A DNA stretch of 64,000 bases from Symsagittifera roscoffensis. Its lineage: Eukaryota; Xenacoelomorpha; Acoela; Convolutidae. A model generated the notes under the pieces. It made no database searches, was not told the DNA's origin, and was given only the letters and a program-made list of their open reading frames with translations. The stretch is from NCBI RefSeq assembly GCF_963678635.1, contig NC_087069.1, forward strand, positions 6,801,472 to 6,865,471. Reading direction: 5' to 3'. The translations under genes and the position numbers were made by a program. Positions 55,337-64,000 of the stretch are shown here, piece by piece (the stretch's first letter is position 1; every line of letters starts with the position of its first letter).

Positions 55337-56372
55337 TTTGTTCCGAACATTTAAGAAAAAGGGAGGAATTTCAAATTCTGGTATGTTTCAATCTCAAAAG
55401 GATTCTTGAACGTAATTATGTAGGTCTTTGTGAGTTTCTGTTGTTTTTTCAGAAAAAAGTCTCAAAATTTGTTCACGCTACATTTTGATTTTGCGGTTTG
55501 ACTTTTGCTTTCTCTTTAAGTACATTTCTTTTTTTGCTGAAAAGAAGTCATGATCCACTATCAAATAGCAAAAAATTTAAGGCTACTGAAAACGTAATGT
55601 ATTCCTGGTATCGAAAAATAAATTGAACTTTTACTTTTCTCAGCGGGATGAAATAATTTATCTATTGATCCAATTTTAAGGCCTATTTCTTATTTAAAAT
55701 TTTAAATCTTGAAGTTTCGTTCTAAACTTAAATTAGTGTTTTTTTTTGTTTACTTGCTTTCATGACTCTGTCTGTTGACTGTTTTTGTTTTCCCGCAAAC
55801 GCAGATACCTGAAATCATCATCGAATTAAATCGAATGGTATGTCATATTAATGCAATTAAGTCTTTATTCGAAGGACGCTGAAAAATTTTTTTCTAAATT
55901 TTTTTGGGCATCGAGAAAAGCTTGTTGAACCTTTTTGGTTATTTGTCATAGTTCGAGCAATAAAGCAAGCGAGCAGGCTCACAATAGCTTAATAGCTTGC
56001 CATAGTTTAGTTTAAGCCACGTAAACTTAGTTTTACTTGAGTGAACTTACTGTTATGAGTTTCTTAGCGCCTTTTTACAATCAAAATTTTCAAAAACTCA
56101 GAGAGTATTTTTAAAATTTTGACAAAAAGTATAGAATCAAAAGCTTCCGAAATTCAAAAACCAGTCTAAAAATTAGAAAAAAATTAGTTGAAGAAAAGGT
56201 ATTGATCATTTTGCTGATTTTACTATGACTGTCGACTGTGCTTACTTTCTGTTTTTTCCTCCAGATCCTTTTATCAGAAAAAAACGACAATAACTTGATA
56301 AAAAAAATTATTATTTTTTAATACCATGGTCGGATCATTCTGTGCTAATTGCACAGCAATCGGCTGCCCTTG
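55337..56372 (+). mobile_element. HINE-2 copy, longest
   Basis: 5' TTGTTCCGAACATTTAAG; internal inverted repeat and hairpin at 3': TGGTCGGATCATTC then CTGTGCTAATTGCACAG (56,340-56,356) and tail CAATCGGCTGCCCTTG. The interior (CGAGCAGGCTCACAATAGC, CTATGACTGTCGACTG) matches 26.5-27.1 kb. Confidence 0.65.
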
Positions 56373-56379
56373 TTTTTTG

Positions 56380-58485
56380 TTATGGTTTGAAATTACAAGT
56401 TTAGCAGCTTAAATCTTTAAAATATTAGGAACGAGAAATTGCCGGTTAAATCCGTTTTCCCTTTTTGATCTCGGTACGGCTCATCATAAAACAGAGTATT
56501 AGTATGTCGTTAAAGGCTGTTCAACTGACTTTACAAAAAAGCTTTTAGCCAGTCAAGAATTTATGCGAGGAGGTGAATTAGTCTGTGCGCGTCCCTCTAA
56601 CAACCAACTGCCTCGGGGTGGGGTGGGGTGGGAGGAGGGTTGTAAAGTTGGGGGGGGGGGGGGGGGGTGGTGCAATCAATTTCGAATTCATCCTTAATTC
56701 ATTGCCCATATTTTACATTCTCAGTCTAAAAATAATTCATCTGTTCTGTAAATGTCAGCATAAAAGCTTACAAGTTTTGCGTCTTAAATCTCATTTTAAG
56801 TTTTTTTACTCGCTAAATCTTTCTTCCTGGGTAACATTAGCACCAATATTTAATGATAAATCAACAACGCTCGCTGGGTTTGAAGCATGAAAAGACAGTA
56901 CAAGTAGTAAAAAAAACTAAAATGGGAGAGTAGTTCTATTGATTTCAAAAGAGCCACTCCTTACTATCTTGTGTGTTGTAAACGAGACAAGCAGAGGAAT
57001 GCTGATGCACCTAGGACCGAATGACCGAAATTATATTAACCAATCACATTTCTGCATTAACGGTACAAAAAGATTAAGCGTGAAAGTAAATTCATTAGGT
57101 CCTCTGGGATTAAAAGCAAAAATGTCAACGTTAAAGCAAATACTCGATAGATTTTTTTGTTAACATTTAAGACTAGTGATTTTCGAATTTGAGCTATAAG
57201 TGTCCAACCATGAGTAAAAATCTAGCATTTCCAAGATTCATAGACGGGTTGATATTTTTCCAATTTTAGATTAGGGATTGACTCAGCGGGATTTTTAGAC
57301 GGGGTACTTATTTATTACTTGTTAGGGCTGGGCAGCGTCTGCCTTGTTTCTGGGTGGAGCATTTTATCAATATGAGTGTTGAAATTCTAGGGTCTAGGGG
57401 GGCGTTGGTTTGCTTTTTTCATAAATAAGCTACTGATCCGATTAGCTTTAAAAATCAGAACATAAAAGAAAACACTGAATCCTAAGGATAAAAGGCTTTA
57501 GGAACAGCAATCTAGTTATTAGTTTTTTTGTATGTTTCAGAGACTGAGCAAAAGTGTCTAACGACATCAAGACAAATGAATCTTTCCATTTCAGCAACAA
57601 AAGAGCAACAAAGCATCACTAGATATCATGTATTCTTTCTTAAAATACTGTATGTACCGGTAACAAAGTGATAAGAAAAGGAAAAAGGCGAAAGAAAATT
57701 TTTTCACAAACATGTAAATTAAAAAAAAAAACACTTGGTTAAACATATACGCTTCTACAAAATGAAATTATCATAATAAGTTGAAAATCAAAAACTACAC
57801 TGTCATGTAAATATACAAATACAAATTGCGCATCTGAAAAAAAAGCTAATGGATTGATCAATAGAAATTTTTCGAGTACAATTATCTAGAAATTTTTAGG
57901 TTTAACTTAAATCTTTGATTAGATCTAACGTTTCCAGCTTTTTGTTTAAATCGTTCCGTTTATAGCAACTATTGTTTGCTACAGATTTCTTTACACAACA
58001 TATTTTTAGATATCTACTTTGTTTTCTTTGTTTTATGCGTTCGCTTAGTGTTACAGGTACTCAATTTTATTTGTCTAAACATTTTGCAAAAATGCTGAAA
58101 TGGAAAATAAATTAACAAAACTAATGATCTGCAAATCTTTGCAAAAATGTTGAATTGAAAGATAATTTTGACAACAGTAATGATCTGAGAAGCATCATTC
58201 TTGTTTCTAATGTTGGCATATGTCCCACGCAGTTATATGACTTAGTTGCAACAGTCGTTTTACTGAAAAGTTTTTTCAATTCAGCTGAATAGCTGTATTT
58301 AATTTAATTCTTCTAGTTACACTTCAAGATACCTGGCATGTTCCTTTGAGGAAATTTGTTCTTCTCGACAAGTAATATTTTCAAAATTATTCTCTTCCCA
58401 AAAAAAACAATAAAATTTAACGTATCAACATTAAGAACAAGTTTGTTTTCATTCAAATATTAATGAACTTTTTCTAGCGTTTCTA
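56380..58485. other. Spacer with G runs; no gene recognised
   Basis: G16 run near 56,651. Frames at 56,585-56,890 and 56,939-57,163 show no known motif; the second (NETSRGMLMHLGPNDRNYIN) is the more coding-like. A ~65-bp pair of near repeats (AAAAATGTTGAATTGAAAGA-type) lies at 58,085-58,195. Confidence 0.35.
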
Positions 58486-58489
58486 GCAT

Positions 58490-58990
58490 TGGAGTTCACA
58501 GATCCGTTATTGTGTTTCCTGTGCATGAAATACTTTTGATTGATTGAAATTTGATTGTGGTGAATTTTGTTGCAGCAAAAAAACCAGGCCATCAATGCAT
58601 ATTATTTGATTAGGATCTGTTTAAAAGAATATAAATCTCGTTCAGCTTGAGGGTAGGAGTGGTGCAGCTCTAATTTTTTTTTCGTTCCAACTTTCAAAGA
58701 AGGGATAGAAAATTTGTGCTCAATGAGTTTCTTCTTCAGACAAGTTTGACTTTTAAATAATCCATTTTTGAACTGAAGTTTTCTATAATCTGAAAGCTGA
58801 AAGTCCTGAGTGCAATTTTTAAGTTAATATTTCTTCTGTTATGAATTTTTTTAAAAAAATATGGGGGTTTGAAAACAACCAGTTTGGCTAACTCTTGCTG
58901 TCTATATATTCCGTGCTATTAAAAAGTTAGCGGCAACTTGAACCAGATAAAAAAATGATTTGAAGTACGCTTTTTGGATTTATACATTCA
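58490..58990 (+). repeat. Repeat copy 1 with old HINE-like end
   Basis: ATTTGATTGTGGTGAA, TCTCGTTCAGCTTGAGGGTA and GTGGTGCAGCTCT are repeated at 59,430-59,600. It runs into CGTTCCAACTTTCAAAGAAG, a diverged HINE-1 5' end, which continues with GACAAGTTTGACTTTTAAAT and ATATGGGGGTTTGAAAAC. Confidence 0.55.
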
Positions 58991-58999
58991 CTGCAAAAC

Positions 59000-59425
59000 G
59001 CAAACTTAATCATTTTGTACCTGACATTGCGAGTCAAGGACAATTTTATTGTTTTTTTTTTACTTTAATAATTTTTTCAGTTTCTGACAAGATCATGCAA
59101 CTTTTACCGGGATACCAATGATCAATTAAAAAAAGTTTTTAATGTCAAATCGAAATGCTGCTTTTAGGCATTTTTGAAACGTTTGGCTAAAAACAGAGTC
59201 GCTCTGCCAACGATGCATGAGGTCAAAAAAATCAGTACGTATAATGATTCATCATGAAAGTGTATTTTTTAAACCAATTTAGAGACATTAACAATTTTTA
59301 ATTTTCAGTCAACTATTATAAAGGTTTCGTCTTTTCAGAAATTATTTTTGTTGTTATACTAGAAATTTTCAAACTTGGCCATATGACCTATTTTATACTA
59401 TTTTCACACTGCTCATTTAAAGGAA
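59000..59425. other. AT-rich spacer
   Basis: Nothing recognised. Confidence 0.35.
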
Positions 59426-59429
59426 GTGA

Positions 59430-59640
59430 GTTTTCATTACTTTTGACTGATTCAAATTTGATTGTGGTGAAGTTTGTTGAAGCAAAAAAAAACAAAGCGG
59501 CGCCATCAGTGCATAATAATTGATTAAGATCGGCTTAAAAGAAATCAAATCTCGTTCAGGTTGAGGGTAAAAGTGGAGCAGCTCTGGTTTTTTTCTTTCC
59601 GACTCTTAAAGAAGGGATAGAAAATTTGCGCTCAAGTAAG
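59430..59640 (+). repeat. Repeat copy 2 with truncated HINE-like end
   Basis: Second copy of 58,490-58,740, same orientation, including TCCGACTCTTAAAGAAGGGA, then diverging. Confidence 0.6.
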
Positions 59641-59739
59641 TATAGTATCAAGTAATCTTCAACTTTTTTTGCGGAAATTATTTGGTTCTAAACAGACAGA
59701 ATCATTTTTTCCGTAATAGCCAACTTTTCTGGTCCATGA

Positions 59740-59910
59740 AATCTGTAAAAAATCTGTAAACACTCTGTATGTAGTCAATTAATCTTTGAAATCCAAAAAT
59801 CCTGTCATCGTGTTTACAATTTGTAGATAATCTATTTATAATCTATAGATAATCTGTAGCTAATCTGTATATAATAAGTGAGAAATCTGTATAGAAACTA
59901 TTTTATATAA
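59740..59910 (+). repeat. Degenerate AATCTGTA repeats
   Basis: Words AATCTGTA, GATAATCTATA and CTAATCTGTAT recur irregularly over ~170 bp. Confidence 0.6.
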
Positions 59911-60211
59911 AAACTATAAAAGATTATATTGTGTAAAAGCTACAGAGATCGTATTAATTTCAATTTTGGCCATCTAACATTTAAATTTTTTTTCTCGTTT
60001 TATAGCAAGAACTCATGATCAGTAAAAATTCTCAGTATTATAAAGAGATGATCTCCTTAGAGATGAGTTGCCTACAGTAAACTACAAGTTTTGACAGATC
60101 TCTCTATTATTTACAATTTATGGGTTTGCGCGGTTAGAAAAAACAATTTGTGCAAAATATCTTCAAATGAAATTTCTCGGATTAAAATTTTTGGTGCAAT
60201 TTGATGAAAAA

Positions 60212-61138
60212 CCCGGGTTGACCAAAACTTCTTATCATATAATTTCCATATATGAGAAACTTCTTGCCATACAATTTCATACAATTCCATACGTACAGAA
60301 AACTGTATGAAAACTCTATGATAAGCATTTTTCCATATATGAAAATTGTATGATAGTGTGTGTTTCCATAAACAAAAAATTTTGTTTTTTTTCTTTCTAA
60401 ATTTAGTTTCTGAAAAATTTTCGGTTGTAGTTGCAACCGAACACAAGTGACAAACACCTTGGTTACTCAAAACACCAAAGGTTGGCCGGTCTTGCATTGA
60501 CAATGCATAGAAAATGACCTGAATGTGGCTGTCTTTTACATTTGATATAACAAAAGTAACAAACATTTATTTTTTGGCAGAATTTTTTAATGATGATTAT
60601 TTTGAAATTTTGAATTTTCAAATTATGAGACATTGATCAAGGCATACATTAACACCAAATACAGAAGAAATAGGAATTTTCCGCGTTTTTGAAAAAAATT
60701 TATTAGTGAAAAGAAAATAAAGCCAACTTTATCGTATCCTGGACTACGTTATGCACACAAAATATTCAATTTTGCATGCAAAAAAATTTTTTCGAAAAAT
60801 GTTTGTTTGCGTACGAAATTCGATTTGCGGTTGAAAAAAAAACAAAAAAAATTTTGGGCCAAATTTTCAAAATTACTTTGTGTCGCCATCAAAAAAAATG
60901 CCAGTCATACAATTTCCATATATGGGAATTGTATGATAAGCATTTTTTTCAAAAAACGACAACCTCAGTTTTATCACCAGACTGTTTTGTTAGAATCAAA
61001 CAGCCACAGAAACGAGTTTATACCAGTTTTCAACCATTTTTAGAAATTGTATGAAAATTGTATGACAAGCATTTTCCCACACACTTAATGTATGGAATTG
61101 TATGATAAGCATTTTCGGTGTATGGAGGTCAACCCGGG
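60212..61138. mobile_element. CCCGGG-ended inverted-repeat element, 927 bp
   Basis: Ends CCCGGGTTGACC and GGTCAACCCGGG are perfect inverted repeats. AAAA borders both sides and may be part of a target duplication. The interior carries repeated near-palindromes (CATACAATTTCCATATATGG, AATTGTATGATAAGC) at both ends. The 151-codon minus-strand frame (60,111-60,566) crosses the element boundary and is a by-product. Related copies are at 10,590-10,899 and ~40,028-40,370. Confidence 0.75.
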
Positions 61139-61144
61139 AAAACA

Positions 61145-62490
61145 CCAAAAAATTATTAATATCAATTTAGAACAATTTATTTTTCCGCAAGATATTTCTG
61201 CAACAATCATTTTAATTTTTTTTCAGACAAAATGTCCAATTCAAAATTTAACTGAAAAGCCCTCATTATGATTTTTATTTCAAAATACACATATTATCTC
61301 TGATGGACCAGAAAATCAGAAGAAAATTGGTATATAATATGTACTTGTTCCGGATATCTAATTTTCCATGGCGGGTAGAACGTATCCTAAAAAATTCAGA
61401 TTCTTGAGAAATTTATGTTAACTTTCTTACAAGAATAAAAATTCCAGTTTTGCGACTTCCAATTCTTCCTTATAAGATAAAAGATTCTTATACGATATTG
61501 AACTGCACTATTACCTGGGAGTTCACACAGGGGTTTGTGCAATTGGTCCTTTTTCTAATTTTTGCACTTAGTTTTTGCCTTTTTCTGAAAAATGAGTTCG
61601 CATCGTTTTCCACTAGAATATAAAAATTCTTCATTTAGCCATGTAAAAATGTGAAAATTTATTTTGTATAAAAATTGCATTTCGACCCAACATGGAAACT
61701 AAAAAGCTACTAAAGTTTCTATATGGGATTGCCTTTACATACTCTTATACACATAAGTTAGCGCTCATGATAGTTTTTTTATCTAAATAAAACAGTTGAT
61801 TGAATCAGTTTAGGCTATTCTCAAAGTGAATTTCTGGAAACCCATATTTTATCTACCCTAATTATTTTGGGTGCGGGCATTTTTTTTACTCATGCTTCCA
61901 AAAATGATGCAACATGCGTCTGATAGATACTTTTGTGTTTTAAGTCTTTTTCCACACCAAAACATTACGAAGTGTACATTCAGCTTCGGATCTGTTTTCT
62001 CTAGCGCTTAATATTTGATCAAGTACATATAAAATAACAATTAGAAAGTGACTTGGTTCATGATTCAATTCATTTATAAAAAGTAAAAAAAAAACCTCGG
62101 TAGTGACAAAGAAAACCAGAGTAACCAGTCTTTGCATGCCTAAAAAAATTGCTGAATAAATACAATTGAACTCACTATCTCAGCCCGAGAGAATCCACCT
62201 CCCCCATTTGAAAAAGAAGACCAAAAACTGAAAAAATGAGATTTTTTTGATGCAGCTTTTCTTTCAATTTGCTAATAATGGTAACTCGGTCAAAGCAACC
62301 ACTTACTCTTGCTCTTGTTTTTGCTATTTTCATTTTTCGTCTCGAAATTTATCTAACTCGTTGGTGGTTTTGGAACCTGATCTAAACTACATTTTATGAT
62401 TGGATAAATTAGATATTTTACCAATGTAAAGTATTTAATATTAACCAATCATGATCCTTCTAACTAACAACCCACTTATTTGTAAGTGCT
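61145..62490. other. AT-rich spacer
   Basis: Nothing recognised. Confidence 0.35.
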
Positions 62491-62499
62491 GAAGTTACT

Positions 62500-64000
62500 T
62501 GTAATTTCAGCACCAGAGAGATTTGAATTTAACTTAGAAATTAGTTGAACTCTCCCGAGTACTTCAGCAGCCGCAATAAAACAGTATACCCTAGATCTAT
62601 TGAGCCTAGCAGAGACTAGTTAAACAACCTGAGACTAGATAGTATAAGAGTAAGATTAGGATCGGTATTAGACTAAGAAGTTGCACGAATCTATCCGGCC
62701 GAAAATAAGATAGCGTGACGAGCAGACGGTGTACCCTATCCGAAATTACTCTATGAGTTATACACTTCGGTCTTAACTCATCTGGTGCGACCATAAGTCT
62801 CGAACAAGACCTTAATAGCTTAGAATTAACCAAAATGAATTAGAAATTAGACAAAAACATTTATAAAATGTTATACGACAATAATTTAATCGAAATGTCT
62901 CTACGACTCAATAGATCAGAGCCAATATTCCGAAGCATAACAGAACTACCCGGAATTGGAAGAAGACCTCGAACCAGAGACGACATACGACAAAGTAGAA
63001 ACTTGCCATATAGTTATATGATAGTTCGGCAAAAGCCAGAACAAACTTTTATATTTAGAATACTACTCGCAATGAATTTAGATTTCCATTTGCAAACATA
63101 AAACCTTGAAGTTAATCTTCAAAATCATTTCAGGCGCTAAACAAAATTAATAATATACAATAGCGATTGATAAAAAGATCTCAGATCGTTTTCCTAAACT
63201 CTGCAGTAATATACAAAACATGTTTGAAAAATATTTATTGAAAAATACAAATAAAAATTAGTAGCATGACAATAAATGGTTAATAATCATAAATCATTGT
63301 GTTGTTCCAGCTTCATCACCTAAAACATAACAGCATTCATAAGCTCACTAATATCATCAAACACTAAATCTTTCCTTTACACAAATTTAAATCTTTATTA
63401 AAACTTAAATTCACTTAATTTTAAAATCAGATCATCAAGGCTTATCCTTGGATCTTAAATCATTTTCTATTTAATTAAAATTCAAACTTGATCATCAAGG
63501 CTTATCCTTGGATCAAACAGAACAACTTTGTTCTCCCCCACCCACTTAATTAGTGTCTAACGACCTCAAACGTCGATTCACTATCCAACCCTTTCTAAAG
63601 ACCTAAGACTAATAGAAATTTTTAAACAAAACTAATCATTCAAATTAGGATAAACAGTGAAGAACTTCGGTTATTCATCCTTCACTTGACCCCCCCTCTT
63701 ACCAGACACAGGATAAATCTTAGACTTAGTAAGTTTAAAATAGTATCTAACGAACTACTCGCGTTCTAATTATACCTGAACCTTGTGGATCGATTTACTA
63801 TTCTCCAACCTTTGAACACAATCACTACCCCTAAGTAAGATTAAGTAAGTTAACACCTTAACTTATACTAGTCACGAGAAAGTCAAAATCATTCTCCGGA
63901 ATAGATATACTTTTCTCTCCAACCCTGAACAAATAGACCCAGGTTAAGCTAACCAAAAAATCGTAAGGACTAACAGTTTAAGCAATTAGAATTCACTTAA
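62500..64000. other. G-poor, unidentified end segment
   Basis: Composition changes here: the plus strand becomes A/C-rich and G-poor with CTAACGA, CCTAAGACTAAT and AACCTTG words. TCTAACGA and CCAACC words recur around 63,555-63,595 and 63,745-63,810. A 77-codon plus frame (62,868-63,101, contains ELPGIGRRPRTRDDIRQSRN) looks better than chance but is unrecognised. It may be part of a repeat or transposon that continues beyond the window. Confidence 0.3.
63430..63514 (+). repeat. 25-bp direct repeat pair, 60 bp apart
   Basis: The two copies (63,430-63,454 and 63,490-63,514) are identical, each a near-palindrome containing ATCAAGG, CTTAT and CCTTGGAT, so each could fold into a small hairpin. 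Confidence 0.85.

Noticed and set aside
60111-60566. Longest open frame in the window (151 codons, minus strand)
   Set aside because: It lies mostly inside the CCCGGG-ended element and crosses its boundary; the frame is not kept in the copy at 10.6 kb, so it is a by-product of repeat sequence.

Overview
This window looks like a gene-poor, AT-rich stretch of an invertebrate animal genome, presented as a scaffold with one 200-N gap. Several things point that way: spliced-looking LIM-domain exons, tRNA-derived SINE-like repeats, a decayed reverse transcriptase of a type I associate with animal retroelements, remnants of a Penelope-like GIY-YIG endonuclease, and many short non-autonomous DNA transposons. 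No operon structure, bacterial gene, CRISPR array or intact long ORF is present. I cannot name the species.

Layout. 0-7.3 kb: dead retroelements (reverse transcriptase at 5-960, two Penelope-like endonuclease scraps at 2.1-2.5 and 5.6-5.75 kb), a 0.7 kb imperfect foldback and an unidentified pseudogene at 4.6-5.0 kb. 7.3-28 kb: mostly AT-rich DNA with a GC-richer foldback at 7.6 kb, interspersed elements, an intact 432-bp MITE with a perfect 8-bp target duplication (13.95-14.38 kb), a TA-flanked MITE (17.5-18.5 kb) and one good candidate terminal exon on the minus strand (19.56-19.74 kb). 28-33 kb: two diverged copies of a ~1.4 kb segment, each carrying a tRNA-like SINE head. 33.8-35.6 kb: a frameshifted protein remnant that I cannot name; a piece of a related sequence lies at 13.45-13.64 kb. 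35.7-39.2 kb: a cluster of related transposons with an odd tandem duplication. 42-51 kb: exons encoding a small LIM zinc-finger protein (start exon at 42,142; two similar second-half exons at 49,360 and 50,675; an inverted, damaged third copy at 50,255-50,356). 50.8-52 kb: low-complexity and satellite-like DNA with a degenerate tRNA-Arg-like sequence. 53-64 kb: more interspersed elements, then an unidentified G-poor end.

The most coherent signal is a large set of non-autonomous elements whose ends fit the Helitron2/Helentron (HINE) plan: a 5' end beginning TTGTTCCGAC, a matching inverted copy (GTCGGAAC) placed inside the 3' end, then a short GC hairpin, then a tail ending CTTG, inserted among Ts. 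At least three sequence families share this plan, and the 3' hairpin stem differs between families with pairing preserved. Interspersed among them are G/C-homopolymer-rich hAT-like fragments and a CCCGGG-ended inverted-repeat element. Almost nothing here can be assigned a cellular pathway; the LIM locus is the only recognisable host gene.
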